Positions 33,589 through 42,350 of a stretch of DNA of 64,000 nucleotides are shown here, piece after piece. Positions within the stretch are counted from its first letter, which is position 1. Each line of letters begins with the position of its first letter. The notes under the pieces were generated by a model. It was not told where the DNA came from. It worked only from the letters and a program-made list of their open reading frames with translations, and did not search any database. A program made the position numbers and the translations under genes. The DNA is from Brevundimonas fontaquae (GTDB lineage Bacteria; Pseudomonadota; Alphaproteobacteria; Caulobacterales; Caulobacteraceae): positions 1,612,001-1,676,000 of the forward strand of contig NZ_CP070968.1 in assembly GCF_017086445.1 (NCBI RefSeq), in the 5' to 3' direction.

Positions 33589-34425
33589 TTGACTTCGACC
33601 CCCTCACTTGCGAGCCAGGACGACGCGCTGTCGGCCGACCCGGCGGCGATCGCACAGCAGTTCGTCGCCGCGCGTCTGGCGGCGCGCAACACGCCAGACT
33701 ATCCGGGCGTGATCCCTCAGAGCATGGCCGAATCCTACGCCATTCAGGACGTCGCGATCGGTCTGTTTCCCGATGAGGTCGTGGGCTGGAAGGTGGGCGG
33801 TGTCCCCCCGGAGCAGCAGCCGAAGCTGGGTATCCACCGTCTGGCCGGCGCCATTTTCGCGCGCAACGTCTGGCCGGCGCCCGGCGACACGGTCGTTCCT
33901 TTGCCCGAAATCGATGGCGGGTTTGCAGCGGTGGAAGCCGAGTTCATTGCTCGGATCGGCGCTGACGCCGATCCCGCCAAGACCGACTGGACCATCGAGG
34001 AAGCAATGGGTGTCGTGGACAAGGTGTTCATTGGCGTGGAACTGGCCGGTAGTCCGCTTTCAACGATCAACGACCTGGGTTCGGCCGTGGTCGCCTCCGA
34101 TTTCGGCAACAATGGCGGACTAATGATCGGTCCCGAGGTCAAGAACTGGTGCGAGCGTCTGGACGACATCGCGGTCGAGACGGTGATCAATGGCGCCAGC
34201 GTCGGCACGGGCGGAGCGCAGTCCCTCGCGGGCGGAGCGATGGAATCCGTGCGATTTCTGCTTGAACATTGCGCGCGCTGGGGTCGTCCGCTGAAGGCGG
34301 GCACGCTGGTTTCGACCGGCGCCGTCACCGGCGTCCACCGTGTCCACGCGGGCGACGAGGCCGTGTGCATCTTCAAGGGTATCGCAGAACTTCACTGTTC
34401 GGTCGTCAGGGCCGAAGCCCAGTAA
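33589..34425 (+). CDS. 2-keto-4-pentenoate hydratase/fumarylacetoacetate hydrolase-family protein
   Basis: 278 residues, resembling MhpD-type 2-keto-4-pentenoate hydratases: AESYAIQDVAIGLFPDEVVGWKVG, then AVEAEFIARIGAD (metal-binding Glu pair) and GLMIGPEV. The start is TTG at 33589 with ACGAGG upstream. Such enzymes add water to, or decarboxylate, 2-oxo-enoic acids. In a uronate locus it might act on a dehydrated keto-deoxy sugar acid, but no defined step of the known pathway calls for it, so substrate is unassigned. It precedes the transporter gene by 88 bp on the same strand. Confidence 0.65.
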   Translation: MTSTPSLASQDDALSADPAAIAQQFVAARLAARNTPDYPGVIPQSMAESYAIQDVAIGLFPDEVVGWKVGGVPPEQQPKLGIHRLAGAIFARNVWPAPGDTVVPLPEIDGGFAAVEAEFIARIGADADPAKTDWTIEEAMGVVDKVFIGVELAGSPLSTINDLGSAVVASDFGNNGGLMIGPEVKNWCERLDDIAVETVINGASVGTGGAQSLAGGAMESVRFLLEHCARWGRPLKAGTLVSTGAVTGVHRVHAGDEAVCIFKGIAELHCSVVRAEAQ

Positions 34426-34513
34426 CATCATCGGACGCCCACCCCGCCGCCGTTCAGGGACGGAAAAGAGCAGGGACGTGTCGAGGAATATTCAGGAACG
34501 GGTTTTCATAACC

Positions 34514-35800
34514 ATGTCAGACGCCTCCGTCGCGCCGCCGATCCAGATCAAGGCGCCATCTCCCGGCAAGTATCGCTGGATCATCATGTGGCTGCTGTTC
34601 GCGGCCATGGTCATCAACTACGTCGATCGTCAGATGATCGGCTTCCTCAAGCCGACACTGTCAGCCGAGTTCGGTTGGTCCGAGACGGACTATGCCGACA
34701 TCGTCTTCTGGTTCCAGGCGTCCTATGCCGTGGCCTACCTGTTGTGGGGCCGGATCATGGACCGGGTCGGCGCTCGCTGGGGCCTTGGGATCGCCTTCGG
34801 CATCTGGCAGATCGGCCATATCCTGCACGGTGCGGCGCGAGATCTGTCGCACTTCATGATGGCGCGGATGGTGCTGGGCGTCGGTGAGGCCGGCGGCTTC
34901 CCCGGCGGGATCAAGGCGGTCGCGGAGTGGTTCCCCAAAAAGGAACGCGCGTTCGCTACCGGCCTCTTTAACGCCGGCACCAATATCGGCGCCATCGTCA
35001 CCCCTCTGATCGTTCCGGGCCTCGTGCTGGCGTTCGGCTGGCAGATGGCCTTTGTCATCACCGGGGCCTTGGGCCTGATCTGGCTGCCGATCTGGCTGCT
35101 GATCTATCGCAAGCCTCGCGAGCAGAAGACGCTGTCCGCGACCGAGCTGGCCTATATCGAGCAGGATCCGGCCGACGTTGTCGAAAAGGTCAAATGGACC
35201 AAACTGCTGACGGTCAAGGAAACCTGGGCCTATGCTCTGGGCAAGTTCCTGATCGATCCGATCTGGTGGATGTTCCTATTCTGGCTGCCGGACTTCCTGG
35301 GCAAGACCTATGGGCTCGACCTGAAGACCTTCGGCCCGCCGCTTGTCGCAATCTATCTGTTGTCCGACATCGGGTCGGTTGGCGGGGGCTGGCTGTCGTC
35401 GCGCTTCATGCATAGGGGCATGACAATCAATAAGGCCCGCAAGATCACCATGTTGATCTGCGCCCTGTGCGCCGTGCCGGTGGCCTTCGCGGCCGAGGCG
35501 TCAAACCTTTGGGTCGCGGTAGGCGTCATCGGACTGGCGACGGCCGCGCACCAGGGCTTCTCGGCCAATCTCTATGCGCTTCCAGGCGACGTCTTCCCGC
35601 GCTCGGCGGTGGGATCGGTCGTCGGCATCGGCGGCATGCTGGGCGCCATCGGCGGCATGGCTATGGCGAAATACGCCGGCTACGTTCTGGAGAAGATCGG
35701 CACCTATACGCCCATCTTCATCGTGGCGGCCTCGGCCTATCTGATCGCGCTTCTGGTCATTCACCTGATCACGCCGAAATACGAACTGGCCAAGGTCTGA
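34514..35800 (+). CDS. MFS transporter, hexuronate (ExuT-like)
   Basis: 428 residues with twelve predicted membrane spans. The N-terminal pattern RWIIMWLLFAAMVINYVDRQMIG and the loop LLWGRIMDRVGARWG (between helices 2 and 3) are those of the anion:cation symporter branch of the major facilitator superfamily, which includes ExuT (galacturonate/glucuronate). The uronate setting supports proton-coupled hexuronate uptake at the inner membrane. The ATG at 34514 is used; a GTG at 34478 would add twelve residues and has a comparable upstream site. Confidence 0.8.
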   Translation: MSDASVAPPIQIKAPSPGKYRWIIMWLLFAAMVINYVDRQMIGFLKPTLSAEFGWSETDYADIVFWFQASYAVAYLLWGRIMDRVGARWGLGIAFGIWQIGHILHGAARDLSHFMMARMVLGVGEAGGFPGGIKAVAEWFPKKERAFATGLFNAGTNIGAIVTPLIVPGLVLAFGWQMAFVITGALGLIWLPIWLLIYRKPREQKTLSATELAYIEQDPADVVEKVKWTKLLTVKETWAYALGKFLIDPIWWMFLFWLPDFLGKTYGLDLKTFGPPLVAIYLLSDIGSVGGGWLSSRFMHRGMTINKARKITMLICALCAVPVAFAAEASNLWVAVGVIGLATAAHQGFSANLYALPGDVFPRSAVGSVVGIGGMLGAIGGMAMAKYAGYVLEKIGTYTPIFIVAASAYLIALLVIHLITPKYELAKV

Positions 35801-35893
35801 CCAACGGTTGCGTGGCTTAGCGCCGCGACGTCAGCAAGGATTGCGGCCGGGCGAGCGATCGTCCGGCCGTCGTCTTTTCAGGAAGCGAGAACG

Positions 35894-36883
35894 ATGATGG
35901 ATGTGGAACGAAGGACGCTTTTATGTCTGGCGGTGGGGGCCGTGGTTGGCGCTTCGAGCGCGCGGGCGCAGACAGTGGCGGACGGCGGCCGCGTCGCTCC
36001 GCCCGATCCAGTCGAGATCATCCGCCTATGGCCCAACGGCGCGCCGGGCGGGCAGGGTGTGACCGTCACGCCGGTCGTGCCAGAACGCTCGACCGATCCC
36101 GCTTTCCACGACCGCTACGCCCAATACACGACCGACCCCATCCTGACCGTCTTTCGCCCCGAGCGGTCGAACGGTTCGGCGATGCTGCTGATCCCCGGTG
36201 GCGGCTATCGCTGGGCTGTGCTGGACAAGGAGGGGTATGACGTCGCGCGCGTCTTCGCGGCCAGCGGCACGACCTGTTTCGTCCTTCGCTATCGCCTGCC
36301 GGCCGACGGCTGGGCGGCGGGCGCCGACGCACCCCTTCAGGACGCCCAGCGCGCGATCCGCGTGATCCGCAGCCACGCCGCCGACTATGGCGTGGATCCG
36401 AAAAAGATCGTCGTGCTGGGCGCGTCCGCCGGCGGCCATCTGGCGGGTCTGGCCAGCGCACGGACGGATGCGACCTACGAACCGGTCGACGCGGCTGACG
36501 GCGCATCCTTGCGACCGGATTTGACCGTTTTGATGTATCCGGTGGCGACCATGGCGTACCCGTATGCCCACGCCGGATCGCGGACCCATCTGTTAGGCGA
36601 GACGCCGTCGGCCGAGCGGATCGCGGCCTATTCTCTGGAGCAGATGGAGTGGCGCAATGCAGCGCCCGTCTTCCTGCTGCACGCGATGGACGACGCGTCC
36701 GTGCCGGTGGAGAACAGCCTCCAACTGCTGACCACGCTCAAAGCCGCCGCTGTACCGACCGAGGCGCATCTGTTCCAGGAAGGCGGCCACGGTTTCGGCG
36801 TCCGCCTGATCCAGGGCAAGCCCGCCCAGGTCTGGCCCGATCTGGTTCGCGCCTGGGCCGCCCGGCTGGATTTTCCGCTCTAG
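35894..36883 (+). CDS. Secreted alpha/beta-hydrolase esterase (BD-FAE/acetylesterase type)
   Basis: 329 residues: a signal peptide with paired Arg (MDVERRTLLCLAVGAVVGAS, ending ARA), then WPNGAPG, IPGGGYRWA (oxyanion region), the nucleophile elbow LGASAGGHLAGL, and the acid/His segments MDDASVPVENS and GGHGFG. This is the pattern of bifunctional feruloyl/acetyl xylan esterase-like enzymes in polysaccharide loci. It should remove acetyl or phenolic esters from plant polysaccharides in the periplasm. It lies downstream of the transporter, and its stop codon overlaps that of the convergent carboxylesterase. Confidence 0.75.
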   Translation: MMDVERRTLLCLAVGAVVGASSARAQTVADGGRVAPPDPVEIIRLWPNGAPGGQGVTVTPVVPERSTDPAFHDRYAQYTTDPILTVFRPERSNGSAMLLIPGGGYRWAVLDKEGYDVARVFAASGTTCFVLRYRLPADGWAAGADAPLQDAQRAIRVIRSHAADYGVDPKKIVVLGASAGGHLAGLASARTDATYEPVDAADGASLRPDLTVLMYPVATMAYPYAHAGSRTHLLGETPSAERIAAYSLEQMEWRNAAPVFLLHAMDDASVPVENSLQLLTTLKAAAVPTEAHLFQEGGHGFGVRLIQGKPAQVWPDLVRAWAARLDFPL

Positions 36884-38433
36884 GTTCCCGGCTGGATATA
36901 CGGAATGGCCGAGAAGAAGGCCCGCTCGTCGCCACGCGGATCATCGACCATCTGCGGCTGCACATCCATCAGCATCGTCTGACGGCGTGGCAACTCATAT
37001 CGGTCCCAGCGCGGCAGTCCGGCATGATTCGGATCGCCGTCGCGGGCCAGGGCTATGAAGGCGTCGCTCATGCGATCTGCCAGCGCCTGCGCGCCCGGCC
37101 CACGCGTCCGCGAGCCTGTCGCCTCGACATTGTCGAACACCAATGGGATGTCGGCGGTATGGAAGGCGCCCTTGCGACCCGAGGCCAACTCTCCAGGGAA
37201 GTCGAGTTGATAGACCCAGGCGGGTGCGCCGGCCTTGGCCCGCTCCTCGGCCTCGATCACCGCGCCGCGCCATGACCGCCCCGCTGTCGTAGCAGCGATC
37301 AGCACTTGGTCGGGCGACCATTCGGGATGCATGGCGCGATAGCCGGCGATCACGGCTTCGGGCGTGATGTCGATCCGCATGACGCCGGGCGACAGTCGTG
37401 TCTTCAGGGTCTCCCACGTCAGGCCGACATTCTTGGGATCGTTGCCCATGAAGCCCAAGGTCTCTTCGCGCGTGTTGCCGATGATCATGGGAATTGACCT
37501 GCCCAGCGGCGCTGCGTCGGGATAGAAGGGGTGGCGGGGCAGGGTACGGAAATCCAGCACCGGCCCGAAATACAGGCCGCCAAAGCCCAGGATCGGATCC
37601 TCGGCGCTTTGCGCTTCGAGCAGTCGCTCCACCGGCATCGTCGCCGCCTCGGCCGCCCGATCCGGCGTCAGGCCCAGCGCCTTCAGCCAGGCCGTCGTCC
37701 GCGTCGTGGCGTTGATCGGCCCGGACGCCGTCACCTGCTGACCGCTCATGGTCGCGGCGCGATGGAACAGACCTCGCGCCGCCGGCGTCGCCATCAGGGT
37801 GGCGATCTTGGCGCCTCCGCCGGATTGACCGAACAGCATCACCCTGGACGGATCGCCGCCGAACGCCGCAATATTGTCCCGCACCCACTGCAGCGCCAGG
37901 ATCAGATCCAGCTGGCCGACGTTGCCCGAATCTTCGAACCCCGACGCCAGTCGCGCCAGATAGGCATAGCCGAAAACGTTTAGCCGGTGATTCAGCGTCA
38001 CCACCACGACATCGCCCCGCGCCGCCAGGCGTGTGCCGTCGTACAGCGGGTCCGATCCCGATCCGCTCGAATAGGCGCCGCCGTGGATATAGACCATCAC
38101 CGGCCGCCGACCCGCGTCGGTCCCCGGCGTCCAGACGTTCAGGAACAGGCAGTCTTCGCTTTGATTCGCCTCATCGCCGCGCTGCGGACTGGCCGCGCCA
38201 TAAGCCGTCGCGCGAACGGGATCACGCCATGGCGTGGGTGTCTCTGGCGGCTGGAACCGCCGCGTCGGTGCTCCATACCGCACCCCTTTGAAAGCGCTTA
38301 CGCCATCGCGTCGAAGGCCGATGACGGGCCCCCTCTGCGTCATGACTTGAGGTTCTCGCGAACTGGCTAGCGCCAGCGAGGGCAGGGCTGCAGCCGTCAA
38401 ACCTGCAGCAAAGACTGTCCGTCGGCTGATCAT
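36880..38433 (-). CDS. Secreted type B carboxylesterase
   Basis: 517 residues with a Tat-like signal (MISRRTVFAAGLTAAALPSL). Carboxylesterase/lipase family features: QSEDCLFLNVWTP (Cys/Asn block), VYIHGGAYSSGS (oxyanion hole), and the nucleophile elbow MLFGQSGGGAK, where family members usually have GESAGG. The His segment is near the C-terminus (FHTADIPLVFDN). It should cleave carboxyl esters outside the cytoplasm. It is transcribed toward the smaller esterase; the stop codons overlap. Its promoter side faces the TonB-dependent receptor gene and the pair of ACCGGT operator sites. Confidence 0.8.
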   Translation of the reverse strand: MISRRTVFAAGLTAAALPSLALASSREPQVMTQRGPVIGLRRDGVSAFKGVRYGAPTRRFQPPETPTPWRDPVRATAYGAASPQRGDEANQSEDCLFLNVWTPGTDAGRRPVMVYIHGGAYSSGSGSDPLYDGTRLAARGDVVVVTLNHRLNVFGYAYLARLASGFEDSGNVGQLDLILALQWVRDNIAAFGGDPSRVMLFGQSGGGAKIATLMATPAARGLFHRAATMSGQQVTASGPINATTRTTAWLKALGLTPDRAAEAATMPVERLLEAQSAEDPILGFGGLYFGPVLDFRTLPRHPFYPDAAPLGRSIPMIIGNTREETLGFMGNDPKNVGLTWETLKTRLSPGVMRIDITPEAVIAGYRAMHPEWSPDQVLIAATTAGRSWRGAVIEAEERAKAGAPAWVYQLDFPGELASGRKGAFHTADIPLVFDNVEATGSRTRGPGAQALADRMSDAFIALARDGDPNHAGLPRWDRYELPRRQTMLMDVQPQMVDDPRGDERAFFSAIPYIQPGT

Positions 38434-38613
38434 CGAATTGTGTCCTTCCCCTGCTGCCGAACATCGTTTGCCTGATCCGGCATCATGCCGCCGTACGCCA
38501 TTGTCACTTCCAACTCGCTGATCATTCAGACCCTCGGGCGCCGCCAGATTACAAATGGAGAGCTCAAGTCTTCATCTTCTTGCCACATGAGGCCATCTGT
38601 GCCTAAACATTTA

Positions 38614-38627
38614 TGACACCGGTAGCA
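38614..38627. promoter_or_regulatory. ACCGGT operator site 3 (esterase / receptor promoter)
   Basis: TGACACC|GGTAGCA: exact left half, partial right half. It lies in the 301-bp divergent region between the carboxylesterase (start 38433) and the TonB-dependent receptor (start 38735), with site 4 following 34 bp later, centre to centre. The two could cooperate in looping or in repression of both genes. Confidence 0.6.
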
Positions 38628-38647
38628 GACGCAGGGTTAGATGCATT

Positions 38648-38661
38648 TGACACCGGTGTCT
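38648..38661. promoter_or_regulatory. ACCGGT operator site 4 (receptor promoter)
   Basis: TGACACC|GGTGTCT: the best copy of the palindrome in the window, with 13 of 14 positions matching a perfect TGACACCGGTGTCA. It is 74 bp before the receptor ATG, a suitable position for a LacI-type repressor. With sites 1-3 it defines a probable local regulon. Confidence 0.65.
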
Positions 38662-38734
38662 CCCGTCAGCAGCGGGAGGCGTCAACGAGGGCGTCTTGAT
38701 CCTCGAAGCGCAGAACTTGGGAGGAGACAAGAGA

Positions 38735-41596
38735 ATGATCCAACGCCATAAATTTGCGCGGCATGCGCTGGTCGCCACCGCTTCGCTAGGCGCGCTTGCG
38801 CTTGCCATGGCGGCGCATGACGCGGCTGCCCAGATAGCCGAAGCCCCTGCACCCCAAACGAATGACGCCGCCGAAGTCGACGACATCGTCGTGACGGGTT
38901 TCCGGGCCAGCCTGCAGAATTCCTTGAATATCAAACGGCGCGAGGCGGGCGTCGTCGACGCCATCTCGGCCGAGGACATTGCGGATTTCCCCGACACCAA
39001 TCTGGCCGAGTCGATCCAGCGCATTCCCGGCGTCTCCATTGACCGCGATGCGGGCGAGGGGCGGTCGATAACCGTCCGCGGGCTCAGCTCGGAATTCACC
39101 CGCACACGGATCAACGGCATCGAGGCCCAGGCTTCGACCGGCGCCACCGATTCTTCGGGCGGCGTGAATCGCGGCCGTGGCTTCGACTTCAACGTCTTCG
39201 CCTCCGAGCTGTTCAACAATATCACGGTGCGCAAGACCGCCTCGGCCGAAACCGAAGAGGGCTCGCTTGGGGCGACCGTCGATCTGCGCACCAGCCGTCC
39301 GTTCGACAAGATGGGCTTCCAAGGCGCGCTGTCGGGCCAGTATGGCTACAACGACTTATCGCAGGACTGGAGCCCGCGGTTCGCCGGTCTGATTTCGAAC
39401 ACCTGGGCGGATGACCAGATCGGCGCTCTGTTCTCGATCGCCTACAGCGAGCGCGACAGTCTGGAGGAGGGTTTCAGCTCGGTGCGATGGGGACCTGCCA
39501 GCGCCGACGGCGGCTTCCAGAATGGCGCTGTCCTGCCGAACGCCGCGCGCACCTACCACCCTCGCATCCCGCGCTATGGCAGCCTGGAGCACAGCCAGGA
39601 ACGTCTGGGCGCGACGCTGTCGGTGCAAGCCCGGCCCGGCAATGGTCCGACCCTGTTCACGATGGACATGCTGTACTCGAAGCTGGATTCGACCCGCAGC
39701 GAAAACTTCCTGCAAGCGTGGTCGCTCAGCCGTGGCGCCGATCAGGGCGGCAAGCCGCAGGTCGACATCATGAGCTTTGAGATCGATCCCGACACTGGCG
39801 AGATGATCTATGCCCAACTCGACGACATGGACATCCGCAGCGAGCAGCGGTTTGACGAGCTGGAAACCGAATTCAAGCAGATGACCTTCGGGGTCGAGCA
39901 CGAGTTTTCGGATCGGCTGCGGTTCGACGGCCTGATCGGTCGCGCGGAATCCAGCTTCGCCAACCCGGTCCAGGTCAGCGCCATCATCGATCGACAGAAC
40001 GTCGACGGCTATTCCTATGATTTCCGTCAGAACCGCAATCTGCCGGCGATCAACTGGGGCTTCAACGTCGCCGACCCCACGCAGTGGAGCGTCGTCGGCC
40101 CGACCGGCGCCCAGCCCCGCTCGGAACTGCGCATCAGTTCGAACTTCCAGGAAAACGTCTATACGACGGGTGAGGCCAACTTCGCCTTCGACGTAAGCGA
40201 TTGGCTCACACTGAAAGCGGGTGTCAGCCGTAAGGAATATGAGTCGAGCAGCCGCGCCTTCGCGCGCCCGAACAACGCCAACGGTTCGCCAGCGCTGCCG
40301 GCCGGCACGAGCATGGCTTCGGTCACCAATCTGCTGAGCGGCTTCGGTCGCAATCTCGATCTGCCGTCGGGCGCTGCGACCAGCTGGGTTCGGCCGGATC
40401 TGGCTGCGTTGCAAACAGTCTGGAACTACAACTGCAACTGCGACACGGGCGTAGCAGGCGGTGACTTCCGACTGATCGGCCTGAACGGTAATCCGTCCAC
40501 CTATGGTAACTGGCGTGACGTGACCGAGACCGACACCGGCGCCTATGTGCAGGCCGACTGGGACACGGAAATCATGGGTGTGCCCTTCCGAGGCAACGTC
40601 GGTGTGCGTCAGGTCAAGACCGAGGTCGACGCCTTGGGTTATTCGAATGTTGGTGGTGTTGCGACGCCGGTCCGGGGCGAGAACGAATATGACGACACCC
40701 TGCCGTCGCTAAACGTCTCGATCGAGCCGATGAAGGATTTGATCGTGCGTTTGGGCGCCGCCAAGGTCATGGCGCGACCGCCTGTCACCAGTCTGGTTCC
40801 AGTCTTCACGCTGAGCGCGGCCGGAGCGGCCACGAACACGGCCTCGCTGGGCAATGTCGAGCTGGAACCCTACCGGGCGACGACCTACGACCTGTCGGTT
40901 GAATATTACTTCGCGCCTGAAGCTCTGCTGTCCTTCGCCTACTTCTACAAGGACATCTCGACCTACGTGCAGACGACCACCGAACCGCTGTCTTACAGCC
41001 AACTGACGGCCTTGAACCCTGTGGCCTTCCCGGCGGGCGGTCGTCCTGCGGGCGACATCTATCAGTTCAGCACGCCCACCAACACGCCGGGCGGCCCGCT
41101 GAAAGGCTTCGAGATCAGCTATCAGCAGACCTTCTCCTTCCTGCCCAGCCTGCTGTCGAATATCGGTACGCAGCTGAACTATACGCACGTTGAATCCGAG
41201 ATTCAGTATTGCGTCACCGCGACCTGCGCGGCCTTCGTGACAGCGGATCTGGTCAACCTTTCGCCAAACGCCTGGAACGCGACGCTGTATTATGACGACG
41301 GCAAGTTCAATGCGCGTGTGTCGGCGGCCTATCGCGACACCTATTTCCAGAACGTGCCGGGTTCGAACGGCGCGACGGGTCTGATCCCCTATCAGGGCAA
41401 GACCGAAACCACGACGATCGACGCTTCAGCATCGTATAACCTGACCGATAACCTCAGTGTTTCGGTCGAGGGGCTGAATCTGACCGATGAAGCCAATCGT
41501 CAGAACCACGGCGACATCGGCCTGCCGCGTGACAGCACCTATGTCTATCACCACACTGGCCGCCAGGTTTATATCGGCGCGCGGTATCGCTTCTGA
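38735..41596 (+). CDS. TonB-dependent receptor for a carbohydrate substrate (Caulobacter type)
   Basis: 953 residues. Signal peptide (HALVATASLGALALAMAAHDAAA), TonB box (DDIVVTGFRASLQNSL), plug (ISAEDIADFPDTNLAESIQR, then ITVRGLSSEFTRTRINGI) and a large barrel ending GARYRF. The IADFPDTNLAESLQR plug pattern marks the carbohydrate-related receptors abundant in Caulobacter, Xanthomonas and Sphingomonas. A good ribosome-binding site (GGAGGAG) precedes the ATG at 38735. Two ACCGGT operators lie upstream. It probably imports uronic-acid-rich oligosaccharides that the neighbouring esterases and uronate enzymes process. Confidence 0.9.
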   Translation: MIQRHKFARHALVATASLGALALAMAAHDAAAQIAEAPAPQTNDAAEVDDIVVTGFRASLQNSLNIKRREAGVVDAISAEDIADFPDTNLAESIQRIPGVSIDRDAGEGRSITVRGLSSEFTRTRINGIEAQASTGATDSSGGVNRGRGFDFNVFASELFNNITVRKTASAETEEGSLGATVDLRTSRPFDKMGFQGALSGQYGYNDLSQDWSPRFAGLISNTWADDQIGALFSIAYSERDSLEEGFSSVRWGPASADGGFQNGAVLPNAARTYHPRIPRYGSLEHSQERLGATLSVQARPGNGPTLFTMDMLYSKLDSTRSENFLQAWSLSRGADQGGKPQVDIMSFEIDPDTGEMIYAQLDDMDIRSEQRFDELETEFKQMTFGVEHEFSDRLRFDGLIGRAESSFANPVQVSAIIDRQNVDGYSYDFRQNRNLPAINWGFNVADPTQWSVVGPTGAQPRSELRISSNFQENVYTTGEANFAFDVSDWLTLKAGVSRKEYESSSRAFARPNNANGSPALPAGTSMASVTNLLSGFGRNLDLPSGAATSWVRPDLAALQTVWNYNCNCDTGVAGGDFRLIGLNGNPSTYGNWRDVTETDTGAYVQADWDTEIMGVPFRGNVGVRQVKTEVDALGYSNVGGVATPVRGENEYDDTLPSLNVSIEPMKDLIVRLGAAKVMARPPVTSLVPVFTLSAAGAATNTASLGNVELEPYRATTYDLSVEYYFAPEALLSFAYFYKDISTYVQTTTEPLSYSQLTALNPVAFPAGGRPAGDIYQFSTPTNTPGGPLKGFEISYQQTFSFLPSLLSNIGTQLNYTHVESEIQYCVTATCAAFVTADLVNLSPNAWNATLYYDDGKFNARVSAAYRDTYFQNVPGSNGATGLIPYQGKTETTTIDASASYNLTDNLSVSVEGLNLTDEANRQNHGDIGLPRDSTYVYHHTGRQVYIGARYRF

Positions 41597-41622
41597 TCCC
41601 AACAGATCGGCTGGGTAGAGCA

Positions 41623-41655
41623 GGCGGCGTCGGTATATCCGGCGCCGCCTTCTTC
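41623..41655 (+). terminator. Intrinsic terminator after the TonB-dependent receptor
   Basis: GGCGGCG (41623-41629) pairs with CGCCGCC (41643-41649), with an inner CGG/CCG stem, and is followed by TTCTTCATTT. It sits 27 bp after the receptor stop, before the convergent aldolase gene. Confidence 0.75.
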
Positions 41656-41720
41656 ATTTGCTTCCTGTTGCGTTGTTGGGAGCAGGCGGCAGCGGCAGCT
41701 GACTGGTCCGGCTAGCGGGC

Positions 41721-42350
41721 CTATCGACTGCCGTGCCACCCAGTCACAAAATTGGCGGCTTGAAGTCCGACCTGTTCGGGGGTCTGGCCGGGCTTGAAAA
41801 CGGCCGAGCCGATGCCGAAGCCGGAGGCGCCGGCGGAGCGCCAGACGGCCATGCTGACGGGATCGACGCCGCCGACTGGATAGACACGGGTTTCGGGGGG
41901 CAGGACGGCGCGGACGGCTTTCAGCCCCTTGGGTCCGGCGATTTCGGCGGGGAAGAGTTTCAGGGCGTCGGCGCCGGCGTCTAGCGCGGCGAAGGCCTCG
42001 GACGGAGTGAAGAAGCCGGGCAGGGACAGCAGGCCCAAGGTCTTGGTCTCGGCGATCACCTCGACGTTGGTGTTGGGCGAGATGATCAGCTGACCGCCGG
42101 CGTCCGCCACCTCTCGCGTAGCCGCGACGCTCAGCACCGTGCCGGCGCCGACCAGGGCGCGGCCGTCCAAGGCCTGGCGCAGGCGGCGGATGCTTTCCAG
42201 CGGCTCGGGCGAGTTCAGCGGCACTTCCAGGCAGCGGAAACCGGCGGCGACGATAGCCTCGCCGATCTCGACCGCTTCGTCCGGTTTCAGGCCGCGCAGG
42301 ATCGCGATCAGCGGCAGGGCGTCCAAGCTTTCAATGGAAACAGGAATCAT
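41721..42350 (-). CDS. dgoA: 2-dehydro-3-deoxy-6-phosphogalactonate aldolase
   Basis: 209 residues of the KDPG/KDPGal aldolase family: LIAILRGLKPDEAVEIGEAI at the start, LEVPLNSPEP, GAGTVLS, and the Schiff-base lysine in DALKLFPAEIAG. The LPLIAILRG opening and PLNSP motif match DgoA better than Eda. It would split KDPGal into pyruvate and glyceraldehyde 3-phosphate, the last step of the De Ley-Doudoroff galactose route. The ATG at 42350 overlaps the dgoK stop by 4 bp (ATGA), so the genes are coupled; the frame open further upstream is not used. Confidence 0.85.
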   Translation of the reverse strand: MIPVSIESLDALPLIAILRGLKPDEAVEIGEAIVAAGFRCLEVPLNSPEPLESIRRLRQALDGRALVGAGTVLSVAATREVADAGGQLIISPNTNVEVIAETKTLGLLSLPGFFTPSEAFAALDAGADALKLFPAEIAGPKGLKAVRAVLPPETRVYPVGGVDPVSMAVWRSAGASGFGIGSAVFKPGQTPEQVGLQAANFVTGWHGSR

